Assembly: GCA_028282885.1 (NCBI GenBank)
Contig: JANQGX010000008.1
Location: forward strand, 1 to 64,000
Length of the DNA: 64,000 bases
DNA from: SAR324 cluster bacterium
Lineage (GTDB): Bacteria > SAR324 > XYD2-FULL-50-16
Direction: 5' to 3'
The translations under genes were made by a program, and so were the position numbers. Positions 17,766 to 26,501 of this stretch are shown in pieces. Numbering within the stretch: position 1 is the stretch's first letter; each line of letters begins with the position of its first letter. A model generated the notes under the pieces. It ran no database searches. It was not told where the DNA came from and worked only from the letters and a program-made list of their open reading frames with translations.

Positions 17766-18473
17766 TCAGCCGGTAATCAAAGCAAGGGTCATTTTAACAA
17801 AATAGTAAACCGATGCCAGTGTGCCGATGGTGGATTTTCCGTTCTGTCTGGAGCGCATTGTTACCGGTACCTCCATGATCTGGCTTCCAACTTTTTTTAC
17901 CAGCAGAATCGCTTCAGGTTCAGGGTAGTCATGAGGGAAGTAGTCAGAGAAAACTTCAAGCACTCTTCTGTTACATCCGACGAAGCCGGAGGTGGGATCG
18001 CTGATTTTATGTCCGGTTATCAGGAAGATCAGACTACTGATGTAGCGAATACCTTGGCGTCTCACAAACGTTGGGAAGTACCCACCTTCTTTGCTTCCGT
18101 CAAGGTACCTTGAACCTATGGTGTAATCACACTCGCCACTTAACAGCAGATCGACATGTTTTTGAATATCTTCCGGATGATGTTGTCCGTCGCCATCCAG
18201 GCGAATAACATAATCATATCCGTTTTCATATGCCCAGATATATCCGGTCTGCACACATGAACCGATTCCCATGTTGTAGGGTAGTGTCAACAGGTTGACA
18301 TCCTGGAATGTCCTGATCTTTTGATTGGAATCGTCTGTTGATCCGTCATCGACCACAAGAATATCCATATCCTCGCGAGAGCGTTTAATTTCCGACAATA
18401 ACTTGGCAATATAGCCGCTTTCGTTGAAGCAGGGGATGACGATTAGAAATTTGGTTTTATCGTTTTTTCCCAT
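17766..18473 (-). CDS. Polyprenyl-phosphate (DPM/DPG-like) family 2 glycosyltransferase
   Basis: A 235-residue family-2 transferase of the dolichol-phosphate-mannose-synthase-like group, which charges polyprenyl phosphate with a hexose for use on the periplasmic side. It shows VIPCFNESGYIAKLL, VVDDGSTDDSN, RLDGDGQHHPEDI and PTSGFVGCNRRVLEVF. It lacks the C-terminal double membrane span of GtrB-type enzymes, and the downstream DUF2304 protein may supply the membrane part. The pair is convergent to the O-acetylation genes and probably belongs to the same glycan system. Confidence 0.88.
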   Translation of the reverse strand: MGKNDKTKFLIVIPCFNESGYIAKLLSEIKRSREDMDILVVDDGSTDDSNQKIRTFQDVNLLTLPYNMGIGSCVQTGYIWAYENGYDYVIRLDGDGQHHPEDIQKHVDLLLSGECDYTIGSRYLDGSKEGGYFPTFVRRQGIRYISSLIFLITGHKISDPTSGFVGCNRRVLEVFSDYFPHDYPEPEAILLVKKVGSQIMEVPVTMRSRQNGKSTIGTLASVYYFVKMTLALITG

Positions 18474-18659
18474 TAAATTCCAATTTGCAGATGAACCATC
18501 GTTCGTTAAATTTCCGGTAGTATTGATACAATAATCAGGTGGTTATCTGCAACAGAATTATGATGATTTTCTCAGTAATTCTCATAAAAATAGAATGATA
18601 ATCACTTCACAGGGCTTTTCATAATAGCTGATTTGACGGTTTTTCAGAAATGTGAACAC

Positions 18660-19529
18660 TCAATCCAGCTTAAGAACCTTGAGTGCGTTGCGATACAGGA
18701 TTTTTTCGCGGAATTCGGATGAGATGTCTACTTCGTTCAGGGCATCCAGTGTCTGCTTGAAACTGATCAGGGGGTAATCGGTGGCAAAGAGTAGTTTCTC
18801 TTCGGCATTGAATTTGGAATAGGCGTCCCAGGGGAAATGATTGTAAAGTTCCGGGTAGGCGGAGATGTCGGCATAGACATTTCTATGCCGGACCACCATC
18901 GACCACGTTTCCCAAGGCCAGGGAAAACCGCAGTGTCCGAGGATGATGGTAAGGCCGGGGAAACGGTGTGCAACGGGATCTGCTAGCATGGGCCGACCCA
19001 AACTGGCGTCAGAATCAGGATTGGACATCTGGTGTGCCGCATGCGTCCAGACAGGGATATTTAAATCCTGGGCTTTCTGCCAAAGCGGATCGAACTTAGG
19101 ATCAGATATGTCTACATGTTGAAGGGGAGGCACCAGTTTAAGACCTTTGCAGCCCAATGAATTCACCGCATAGTCCAACTGATCAACAGCAGCTCTCCCC
19201 ATGGCTGGATCAACACTGGCAAAGGGTATGAAACGCTCAGGATATCGATCAGCCAGCCTGCTCACATCCTCATTGGTAACGATTTCAATACCATATCGGG
19301 TAGTCAGATTCATGGCGACAATACAAGCTTTTGAAATTCCGCTCTGATCCATATCCTGTATCATCTGCTCAATGCTTCGAGTTTTAAAGAGATCGGAAAA
19401 AACGGTTTGCATGACTGATGCGTCATCTCTGTCATGAACGTATTGAAAACATCTGATGAACGCTTCTTCAGCATCCGGTTTTGTACTCGCTTCTTTGCAG
19501 AATGGATGGGTATGCAGGTCTATGATCAT
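18660..19529 (-). CDS. Amidohydrolase family protein (PF04909-like)
   Basis: A 289-residue TIM-barrel metal-dependent hydrolase or decarboxylase. The metal-binding HxH lies at the N-terminus (DLHTHPF), followed by VWTHAAHQM, ILGHCGFPWPWE and the catalytic-Asp strand FATDYPL. These match the Amidohydro_2 group, which includes decarboxylases, lactonases and hydrolases. It lies downstream of a SsuABC-type ABC importer and small lipoprotein on the same strand (228 bp gap). It may act on the imported compound, which is inference from position only. Confidence 0.85.
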   Translation of the reverse strand: MIIDLHTHPFCKEASTKPDAEEAFIRCFQYVHDRDDASVMQTVFSDLFKTRSIEQMIQDMDQSGISKACIVAMNLTTRYGIEIVTNEDVSRLADRYPERFIPFASVDPAMGRAAVDQLDYAVNSLGCKGLKLVPPLQHVDISDPKFDPLWQKAQDLNIPVWTHAAHQMSNPDSDASLGRPMLADPVAHRFPGLTIILGHCGFPWPWETWSMVVRHRNVYADISAYPELYNHFPWDAYSKFNAEEKLLFATDYPLISFKQTLDALNEVDISSEFREKILYRNALKVLKLD

Positions 19530-19757
19530 TTGATTCCTGTTGGTTGTATCAGATAAGCTGTAACGTTCGAATCAACTTATTGGTTGAATTAAAGATTATT
19601 ATCTCAAAGACTCGAGGATCACAATACCGAATGTCCGAAGGTTTTGCGGCACTTCACAACCGTTCTTTCTTTCATTAGGTTTTGCAGCCTGACAATAAGT
19701 ACAAATCTCCATCAAAAAAGTGTTCGGCAGCTTTCCGTATTGTAATTGGATTGTTTT

Positions 19758-19985
19758 TTATGCTTGCCTTTTCGATTCGGGATTTGGAGGCAAAATCCAG
19801 CTCGTTTGCAAGGGAGATATATCCCGGGGAATGTGAGTTTGAGGGTTGCAGTAAGGGCATTGCCTTGGATCTCTGATTCGTTCTCTCTGCTTTCGGTTGC
19901 CGAAGATAAAACAGCTCTGGAGAATCAGGATGACGATAATACATACAATAAACCTGAGTCCTGCTTTCTGAAGTGAAGATAACAT
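19758..19985 (-). CDS. Small putative lipoprotein with a CxxC motif
   Basis: A 75-residue open frame with an ATG at 19985 preceded by AGGTCGCGT. It has a typical lipoprotein signal: a positively charged start, a hydrophobic core at about 12-22, and a lipobox LQSC with the lipidated Cys at 25. The short mature part is basic and contains CPYC (C43, C46). It starts 28 bp after the ABC permease gene and could be co-transcribed with it. No homologue is known to me. The overlapping plus-strand frames lack comparable features. It may be a real but fast-evolving accessory lipoprotein. Confidence 0.5.
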   Translation of the reverse strand: MLSSLQKAGLRFIVCIIVILILQSCFIFGNRKQRERIRDPRQCPYCNPQTHIPRDISPLQTSWILPPNPESKRQA

Positions 19986-20013
19986 ACGCGACCTGTTTTA
20001 GATGATTGACGAT

Positions 20014-20775
20014 CTACTTTCGCTGCTGCAAAAACCAGGGACAGACTATTTTCTCTAGAATGTTGGCGCTTTCATTTAAAACCACACCCAGAAGGCTCAT
20101 CCCAAGTATACCGACGAACATCTGGTCGAAATCCATTCGACCCCAGGCGTCCATAATCAGGTAGCCAAGCCCCGTGAGGGTGGCAAAGGATTCCACAAAG
20201 AACAGAACAGCTATACTCACCCCTGAATTGAGTCTAAGTGCCGTGAATCCATGGGGCAGGGCAGCGGGAATATATCCCTCCAAAAATAACTGAAATCGAT
20301 TTGCTCCCAGGGAACGGATGGAATTCAGGTACTGGGGATGAACCCCTCTCACACCATCTCTCACAGCCACCAGTACCTGGTAACCCAGTATTAAACTGAT
20401 GATTAGAATTTTGGAAAGATCGCCCAGTCCGAATATCATGAGTATTACCGGTAGCAGAACCACCTTGGGGACGGGATAGGTCATGAACACGAAAGGAGAA
20501 ATCAGTGCATCCACACGACGCGACGCGCCCATGGCAATACCCAGCGGAAAGGCCAGAACCCAGGCAATTACCATTGCCATCAAAGCCCTGAATCCGCTTG
20601 CCACAAAATGACCCCAGAAATCCATGGTAGCCAGGGAGAGAATAAAAGCGCCTACCGCATCTTCCGGGTGGGGAAGTACTTCTCTCGTAAGTGCCAGGGC
20701 AAGCGCCTTCCAAAGGAAATAGAATATACAGATGGTCAAACTGTAGGGAATCAGGATTTTTTTAATTTGTTTCAC
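20014..20775 (-). CDS. ABC transporter permease, SsuC/TauC/ThiX type
   Basis: A 253-residue inner-membrane permease with about six hydrophobic segments. The cytoplasmic EAA loop reads YLNSIRSLGANRFQLFLEGYIP (in two parts), as expected for nitrate/sulfonate/taurine and pyrimidine-precursor importers. Its first four bases overlap the end of the ATPase gene, so translation is coupled. It forms the channel of the importer whose binding protein and ATPase lie upstream. The solute could be an aliphatic sulfonate, taurine or a thiamine-pyrimidine precursor; no sulfonatase gene is adjacent. Confidence 0.9.
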   Translation of the reverse strand: MKQIKKILIPYSLTICIFYFLWKALALALTREVLPHPEDAVGAFILSLATMDFWGHFVASGFRALMAMVIAWVLAFPLGIAMGASRRVDALISPFVFMTYPVPKVVLLPVILMIFGLGDLSKILIISLILGYQVLVAVRDGVRGVHPQYLNSIRSLGANRFQLFLEGYIPAALPHGFTALRLNSGVSIAVLFFVESFATLTGLGYLIMDAWGRMDFDQMFVGILGMSLLGVVLNESANILEKIVCPWFLQQRK

Positions 20776-21506
20776 CAGGATTCTCCCATCTGTTTGCGAA
20801 TTGTCCGGATCAGCCTGAAATAGGCGTCTGTTTGTCGAAAATCAGGTCTGCCGAAATCTTCATTCAAAAAAACACCGGTGATTCGGGAAGGTGATCCTGA
20901 AAGCAGTAAAATTCGCTTTCCCAGAAAAACTGCCTCTTCAACACTGTGGGTTACTAGCAGGTAAGGAACCGAAGTTGTTTTCCAGGTGCTTAACAGGGTG
21001 TCCTGCAGATTTTCTCTTGTAATGGCATCCAAAGAAGAGAACGGTTCATCCATCAACAGAAGTTTGGGATCGGATGCATAAGCTCTGGCGATGGCGACAC
21101 GTTGCTTCTCACCTCCACTCAGGACAGGAGGGTAGTCCTTTTCTCTCCCCTGCAGTCCCAGATCCTTCAATTGACGTCTTGCAATTTCAGTTCTCTCCTT
21201 TTTGGCTACCCCTTTTATTTTCAAACCCAGCGCGACATTGTTCAGAACGGTTTTCCAGGGGAGTAAACCGAAATCCTGCAGGATAAAAGCTATCTGTGTG
21301 GATGGAGAATCTACTGTCAGTTCGTTAAACTCAATGTGGCCGGCGTCGGGTTTTTCCATTCCGCTGATCATGTTCAGCAGCGTGGTTTTACCACAACCTG
21401 AGGGTCCAAGTATTACAATGGTCTCATCGGGTTCGAGCTCTAAGGAAAGATCCTCTAACACCAACTTACCATTGAATCCCTTACTTACGTTGGATATCTT
21501 CAGCAT
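20772..21506 (-). CDS. ABC transporter ATPase, SsuB/TauB/ThiZ type
   Basis: A 244-residue ATPase that powers the adjacent importer. It has Walker A GPSGCGKTT, a Q-loop in FILQDFGLLPW, signature LSGGEKQR, Walker B LLLMDEP, the D-loop SSLD and the switch His in VTHSVEEA. Length and the GLLPWKTV sequence are typical of the nitrate/sulfonate/taurine group. It follows the binding-protein gene by 63 bp and overlaps the permease gene by 4 bp. Confidence 0.92.
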   Translation of the reverse strand: MLKISNVSKGFNGKLVLEDLSLELEPDETIVILGPSGCGKTTLLNMISGMEKPDAGHIEFNELTVDSPSTQIAFILQDFGLLPWKTVLNNVALGLKIKGVAKKERTEIARRQLKDLGLQGREKDYPPVLSGGEKQRVAIARAYASDPKLLLMDEPFSSLDAITRENLQDTLLSTWKTTSVPYLLVTHSVEEAVFLGKRILLLSGSPSRITGVFLNEDFGRPDFRQTDAYFRLIRTIRKQMGESW

Positions 21507-21569
21507 TTCTCAAGTTATGGTTATATATATCCGCCCGTTTGATACTGCTGGTTTTTGCAAGATAACAGT

Positions 21570-22466
21570 TCAAGGGACAATACGTGAGTACAATATACTC
21601 TTTTTCAACAGACTCTTTTGCATCATCCAGGTCTGCACCTGCATTGTTTCCTTTTCTGTTGGGATCCTGGGCAAGGGGTATTTATAAACCGGAAAGCTCT
21701 TGACCAGTGGTTTTGGAATTCTGCAGGTTCTTGCCATCAATTCACGATACTTTTTGGGATTACGATTTAACTCGTTAACAGCTTTGGTATATGCCTTGAG
21801 AAAGGCGGCAGTCTGGGGAAGATGGCTTTCCGCAATGTTGAGATTGGTCAGCGGCATGTTCAAAGACTGATCTGTTGCCAGCAGTTTAGCCCCCTTGATC
21901 ATAGCAAGGGAAACAAGCGGCTCAGGGAGGAGGGCGCTGTCGATTTTTCCGGCCAGCAGCATTTGTAGTCGGATCGGCATCTGTTTGATCTCTACCGTCT
22001 CATAATCATAGGTGTCGGCACCCGGCAATTCCTGGATATAACTCAGCAGGTACTCAATTATGGTAGCTCTGGAGATGGCAATGGTCAGCATCTGCCCCGG
22101 TACCGGCGATGATAATTTGGGTGATGTCACAATACCGAACATTCTCTGTCCCGGATCGGTGGAATAGGTGATTGTCATTATTCTGACCGGTGTTTCCTTG
22201 TCGATCAGCAGCAGGCTCGCAATCATGTCTCCAAAAAAACCTTCCAACTGTCCGGTGTGTATTGCCGTATTTCTTTCCATTGCGCTGGTAAAGGGTACCA
22301 GGATGACATCCAGGCGCTCCTCTTTAAAAAATCCCTCCTGAACAGCTACCTGCAAAGGCAAGGTATCAATAACCGGTAAAACCCCAAACCTCAGGCTTTC
22401 GGCTTTTAACGGCAGAGAGATAACGATTAAACAAACGATGGCGAGGGCTATTCGATTATTTAACAT
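21570..22466 (-). CDS. Periplasmic substrate-binding protein, NMT1/THI5-like
   Basis: A 298-residue secreted binding protein that starts the ABC operon. A signal peptide covers about residues 1-22 (cleavage near LKAES), followed by LRFGVLPVIDTLPLQVAV and EGFFKEERLDVILVPF, the conserved opening of the NMT1/SsuA family. The mature protein is the usual length of this family. Ligand is unknown: relatives bind sulfonates, nitrate, taurine or thiamine-pyrimidine precursors. No TPP riboswitch motif is visible upstream on the minus strand, so thiamine control is not supported. Confidence 0.85.
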   Translation of the reverse strand: MLNNRIALAIVCLIVISLPLKAESLRFGVLPVIDTLPLQVAVQEGFFKEERLDVILVPFTSAMERNTAIHTGQLEGFFGDMIASLLLIDKETPVRIMTITYSTDPGQRMFGIVTSPKLSSPVPGQMLTIAISRATIIEYLLSYIQELPGADTYDYETVEIKQMPIRLQMLLAGKIDSALLPEPLVSLAMIKGAKLLATDQSLNMPLTNLNIAESHLPQTAAFLKAYTKAVNELNRNPKKYRELMARTCRIPKPLVKSFPVYKYPLPRIPTEKETMQVQTWMMQKSLLKKSILYSRIVP

Positions 22467-22883
22467 TTTTTACTCCCGAATTCCGGGTATCCCCGGATTG
22501 TTAGTGCAGCGAATGCAGAAACCTTAGATAAAATGTTTTGTCGATTTTGGGAGTCTGTCAACTACATATTGTCCGGGACTCAAAGCTGATTTGAGAGCCC
22601 GAAACTCCCGAAAGCTGCCAATGATGACGCTATCAAACCAGCTTTCCGCATTGAAACTGACATCAATATCTCCCGAAATCCTCTATTCTTGCAAATTCTG
22701 TCTTGATTTGCCTAAGATACTATCAAGCTGAAGCATATGGCAATCTATTCGCAAAGAATTTGAAAGGCAACCAGCCTCCAAAAATTGGCTAATGGTACCC
22801 AACTCCCCGTTGGAGGCTTGCAATGATGCTAATGTACTGCACCCCGGACGTGATATATTAAAAACAAATCGGAGATTACCGGA
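22467..22883. other. Divergent intergenic region
   Basis: These 417 bp separate the ABC operon (minus) from the unknown 438-residue protein (plus) and should carry promoters for both. I see no strong -35/-10 pair. A hairpin can form at 22574-22601 (CGGG..CTCAAA paired with TTTGAG..CCCG) without a T-tract, so it is not a classic terminator. No small gene or riboswitch was recognised. Confidence 0.4.
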
Positions 22884-24200
22884 ATGGCTAAAGGAATTAG
22901 CGAAACTCTTGATAATTTGAAATTTCCCCTTTCCAAGACAGCGGAAAAAAAAGTGGAAAAACCGGTTGCAAAAAGAGAGGAGATATCCGCACCTTCCGAG
23001 CCTGGCAGATCCGATAAGTTTAAAGAAGCAATGGCCATTCCTATCCCGGGGAGAGATGATTTCTGGTATATTGAGGATATTACGGAAGCTGCAAAAAACG
23101 CGGGCGTTATTTCAAAACTCCTGAAGAAAAAGGACCTGACCCCGGAAGTGATTAACAATTTAAAAAAAGAAGCCGTTCAGTCACCGGGAAATACCAGGAC
23201 GAAAATCAAAAGGCTAATGAAGAATCACCCTCATAACTCTGAATTGTATATTTTATCTGCCATTTGCACCAATGGTATGCTGCTGAATTCGAGTAACAGG
23301 GATGAAGTTTTGAGAGGGTTAAAATTTGCGGTGAAAGAGGCAGCGACTGCCCTGTTGGGCAACGGTATCAGTCTTTATAATTGCGAAAGTTTCTATAAGA
23401 TCTATTTCGTGATGCTGGATAGACTTAAACGACATCAGTCAAAAATCCTGGCAACGATTAGCGATGATCCCAAATATGCGGGAGCAAGGGTACAATTGAA
23501 TGGTGCCATCAAGGCAACCGAGTTTCTATACAATGAAAAGTCCAAAGTGATAAATGTTATCAATCACTTGAAAAAGAAGCTCAAGTCTTCTAATTATGTG
23601 GCGCTTTTCAATCCATCGGATATCAGAGATGCGGCGTTTAAAATAGAGCAAGGAAATCCGAAAGAGCCAGGAAAATTCGGCACCGCCTCGGAAACGATGT
23701 CCTATGTATACGCGCTGGCGTTGACCTTCAGTCGTACACCGATTTTGAGTCGTCTGGTGGATAAAATCCTGAAGCTGCTTCCGGATAAAGACATTTCACT
23801 ACTGGTGCGCAAGATTTCGATCAATTCCATCAGGAGATTCGGCGCATTTCGGCTGGCTTCCGCCGATGGAGATCGGGATGAAATGATGAAAACAGCCCAG
23901 GCCATAATAAAAGAAAACTCGCTGGGTCTCTCCAAAATAGCAGGGCAGGCGATCTATCACTCCTACGAGGCGGACATCTTTTTTAATTTGGCTTATATAG
24001 CTGAGTTAACGCCGTCCCTGTTTCAGGGGAAAGAATACGTCGGGGTTGTTGATAAGGCCATCAAGGCAATGGAAGCCTTGGTCGACAAGGATATGTCAAA
24101 GGGACATCTGTTTACGGAAAATGCAAGTTCCCACCTGAGACGCCTGACCCAGTTTAAGGATGACAAACTGGCAGAATCAAACAAGGAGTCGTCTAAGTGA
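22884..24200 (+). CDS. Conserved-looking protein of unknown function
   Basis: A 438-residue soluble protein that I do not recognise. It has no signal peptide or membrane segment. The first 50 residues are rich in Lys, Glu, Pro and Ser and look disordered. A compact GRDDFWYIED segment follows, and then a long, mostly helical body with repeated Leu/Ala/Lys patterns (including NHPHNSELYILSA, TPR-like in feel). The C-terminus is charged. Codon use is ordinary and the frame is intact, so it is a real gene. Its stop codon directly abuts that of the convergent TSUP gene. Helical-repeat scaffold is the best structural guess. Confidence 0.7.
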   Translation: MAKGISETLDNLKFPLSKTAEKKVEKPVAKREEISAPSEPGRSDKFKEAMAIPIPGRDDFWYIEDITEAAKNAGVISKLLKKKDLTPEVINNLKKEAVQSPGNTRTKIKRLMKNHPHNSELYILSAICTNGMLLNSSNRDEVLRGLKFAVKEAATALLGNGISLYNCESFYKIYFVMLDRLKRHQSKILATISDDPKYAGARVQLNGAIKATEFLYNEKSKVINVINHLKKKLKSSNYVALFNPSDIRDAAFKIEQGNPKEPGKFGTASETMSYVYALALTFSRTPILSRLVDKILKLLPDKDISLLVRKISINSIRRFGAFRLASADGDRDEMMKTAQAIIKENSLGLSKIAGQAIYHSYEADIFFNLAYIAELTPSLFQGKEYVGVVDKAIKAMEALVDKDMSKGHLFTENASSHLRRLTQFKDDKLAESNKESSK

Positions 24201-24956
24201 TTAGCTGAAATAGTTTACGTAAAACAGACGCAGAATCGTGCAGAAGACAACAAGCATAAAAAGCGGTCGAATTATGGTTACACCTTTTTTGATCGCCAAT
24301 CCCGATCCCAGACGGGAACCGATAACCTGACCAATTGCCATCACCACACCCGCCAGGTAATTGACACTGTCTCCGGCCACAAACACGCCCAAAGCGACAA
24401 CATTGCTGGTAGAGTTCATCACCTTTGTTATCCCGATAGCGCGGGTCATGTTGAGACCAAGCAGGATTATCAGCGCTGCTGTCCAGAAAGAACCGGTACC
24501 GGGACCGAAAAACCCGTCATAAAAGCCAAGAGCCAGACCGAAGAGAAGAAAAAACAAATGGCGCGGCATTCGAGGGGTGCTTTCGGTGACACCCAGGTTT
24601 TTGGTGAAAAAGGTGTATATCAATACCATTAGCAATAAAAAAGGAATAATGCGCGCGATGATTTCGGGATTGAGAAACTGAATTAATAAAGCACCGGTCA
24701 TGGCACCGACAAAGGTGCTGATCACACCCGGAATACACTCTTTGAGATCGACCTTGCCCTTACGAATGAAGTTAAACGCCGCGGTCAATACACCAAATGT
24801 TCCCTGTAACTTGTTGGTGCCCAATGCTATCTGCGGCGGTAACCCCACTGCAAACAGGGCCGGTAGAGAAATCAATCCTCCTCCACCGGCAATCGAATCG
24901 ATAAATCCAGCCAGAAATCCGGCAATCCCCAGAATGATCAAAATGTCCAAATCCAT
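24201..24956 (-). CDS. TSUP-family sulfite/organosulfur exporter (TauE/SafE-like)
   Basis: A 251-residue membrane protein with about seven or eight hydrophobic segments. It has the two family repeats: the N-terminal AGFIDSIAGGGGLISLPALFAVGL (in parts), with LGTNKLQGTFG, and the second half GFYDGFFGPGTGSF with KVMNSTSNVVAL. TSUP proteins export sulfite, sulfoacetate or related anions, or import sulfate-like compounds. It is not in an operon with the nearby ABC importer, but a link to sulfonate use is possible. It ends exactly where the convergent 438-residue protein ends. Confidence 0.9.
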   Translation of the reverse strand: MDLDILIILGIAGFLAGFIDSIAGGGGLISLPALFAVGLPPQIALGTNKLQGTFGVLTAAFNFIRKGKVDLKECIPGVISTFVGAMTGALLIQFLNPEIIARIIPFLLLMVLIYTFFTKNLGVTESTPRMPRHLFFLLFGLALGFYDGFFGPGTGSFWTAALIILLGLNMTRAIGITKVMNSTSNVVALGVFVAGDSVNYLAGVVMAIGQVIGSRLGSGLAIKKGVTIIRPLFMLVVFCTILRLFYVNYFS

Positions 24957-25100
24957 TTTGTCTTTATCGTTATATTCTTTTCACTTCTCTTCATACGGAA
25001 CCCAGCACCTCTTATTTCCACAGATCAATAAATTATCTGTCAAACCCGATTGCAGATAAATCTAATCTGTATCATCTGTTATCCGGACGCAATTTTGAGC

Positions 25101-25142
25101 TTGACTCCTGAATGTTGTCTTTTATAATGAACACTGTTCATT
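25101..25142 (+). promoter_or_regulatory. Promoter with overlapping palindromic operator
   Basis: TTGACT (25101-25106) and TATAAT (25123-25128) are 16 bp apart, a near-consensus sigma70 promoter. The perfect inverted repeat AATGAACA-C-TGTTCATT (25126-25142) overlaps the -10 element and the start point. The acyl-CoA dehydrogenase gene begins 61 bp later and is followed by a TetR-type regulator gene. The layout fits autorepression by that regulator, released by an acyl-CoA ligand; the regulator-site pairing is inferred. Confidence 0.75.
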
Positions 25143-25203
25143 TTTAAAAATACTGTTTACATCCAACATCGATTGACAATGTGACAGCAAAAGGGAGGAA
25201 AAG

Positions 25204-26484
25204 ATGTATGATTTCATGTTTACACAGGAAGTGCGGGAGCTGAGAGACGAGGTCAGACAGTTTGTCAGGGAAGAGATCAGCAGTGAATTTCTGAGGCGGA
25301 TGGATAACAATGAGGTGGTTTATCCCCATGAATTTGTCAAAAAACTGTCCAGGCAAAACTTGCGGGGAATTCGTTTCCCGAAAAAGTACGGTGGAAGGGA
25401 GATGAACTGGGTGGCAGAAGTGGCGGCGGCAGAAGAGATTGGTTGCCTGGGGATCGCGTTGGGTTGCGCATTTGCCATGCCTTCAATTGTAGGAGAAGCG
25501 CTGTATCATTTTGGGACCGAAGAGCAGAAGGAAAAGTATCTGAAACCTTATCTTGAAGGTGAGCTGGTATCGGCAGAGGCACTGACAGAACCCAGGGGCG
25601 GTTCCGACTTCTTTGGCGCTACCACCAAGGCGGAACTGGACGGTGACCATTTCATTGTCAACGGACAAAAACGGTTTGTTGTGGGAGCCGAGGGGGCAGA
25701 TTTCTTTGTGGTCTATTGCAAAACCAATTTCGATCCCAATGCTCATAAATATAACAAGATCAGCCTCTTGATTATCGACAAAGGTCCTGGTGTGGAGACA
25801 GAGTATCTTTATGATCTGATGGGTTGCCGTGGTGGTGGAACCGGGCGAATGGTTTTCAGGGATGTAAAAGTGCCAAAAGAGAATCTCGTTGGTGAACTCC
25901 ATGGCGGGGCATTGGTTTTTAACCAAATGATGATTCCCGAAAGATTAACATCTGCCGCGGGTTGTCTCGGTTTATGGGGAGCATTGGATCTGGCGGTTCG
26001 CTATACGGATAAAAGGGTGGCGTTTGGCAAAAAAATCAGGAAATTTCAAGCCGTCAACTTCAATGTGGCCGAATCCATTACCCAGTTGGATGCTGCCAGA
26101 GCGCTGACCTATATGGCTGCGCAAGCGGTGGATAATAATGCGCCCAATTCGCGCAGGCTGGTCAGCGAAGCAAAGCGGTTTGCAACTGAAAGCGCCTGGA
26201 AAGTGGTCAACAATGCCATGCAGATGATGGGAGGTATAGGTTATACGCAGGTTTATCCCATCGAAAGAGCGCTGCGGGATACCCGACTATGCCTGATCTG
26301 GACGGGAACCAGTGAAATAATGAACATGATGATCCAGCATGAGTACTACCAGGAGGTTTTGAACGAAGCTTATGATCGCAGGAAGATGGAGCAAGATGCC
26401 ATGAAACCGGATGAAACCGAACGGTGCTTTACCGATGATGATATGTGGCAGATTCATGAAACCGGTCCCGCAGATGCTAATTAG
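25204..26484 (+). CDS. Acyl-CoA dehydrogenase
   Basis: A 426-residue FAD enzyme that introduces a 2,3-double bond into an acyl-CoA and passes electrons to ETF. It begins after a strong AGGGAGG site. Motifs include EALTEPRGGSDFFG (flavin region) and GKKIRKFQAVNF. At the medium-chain catalytic position the sequence reads IWTGTSEI, so Thr replaces Glu, but Glu246 in PERL aligns with the isovaleryl-CoA-dehydrogenase base in LERL. It is therefore probably active, with an IVD-type mechanism. A C-terminal extension of about 40 residues is rich in charged residues. It forms an operon with the downstream regulator gene. Confidence 0.92.
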   Translation: MYDFMFTQEVRELRDEVRQFVREEISSEFLRRMDNNEVVYPHEFVKKLSRQNLRGIRFPKKYGGREMNWVAEVAAAEEIGCLGIALGCAFAMPSIVGEALYHFGTEEQKEKYLKPYLEGELVSAEALTEPRGGSDFFGATTKAELDGDHFIVNGQKRFVVGAEGADFFVVYCKTNFDPNAHKYNKISLLIIDKGPGVETEYLYDLMGCRGGGTGRMVFRDVKVPKENLVGELHGGALVFNQMMIPERLTSAAGCLGLWGALDLAVRYTDKRVAFGKKIRKFQAVNFNVAESITQLDAARALTYMAAQAVDNNAPNSRRLVSEAKRFATESAWKVVNNAMQMMGGIGYTQVYPIERALRDTRLCLIWTGTSEIMNMMIQHEYYQEVLNEAYDRRKMEQDAMKPDETERCFTDDDMWQIHETGPADAN

Positions 26485-26501
26485 ATACTCCATGAACTGA
26501 T

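Noticed and set aside
19682-19976. Two overlapping plus-strand frames with a hydrophobic stretch, considered as a frameshifted secreted protein
   Set aside because: The minus-strand 75-residue frame has an ATG, a ribosome site and a lipobox and explains the region better.
22467-22883. TPP riboswitch upstream of the NMT1/THI5-like binding protein
   Set aside because: The conserved CTGAGA and ACCTGAT elements are not found on either strand.
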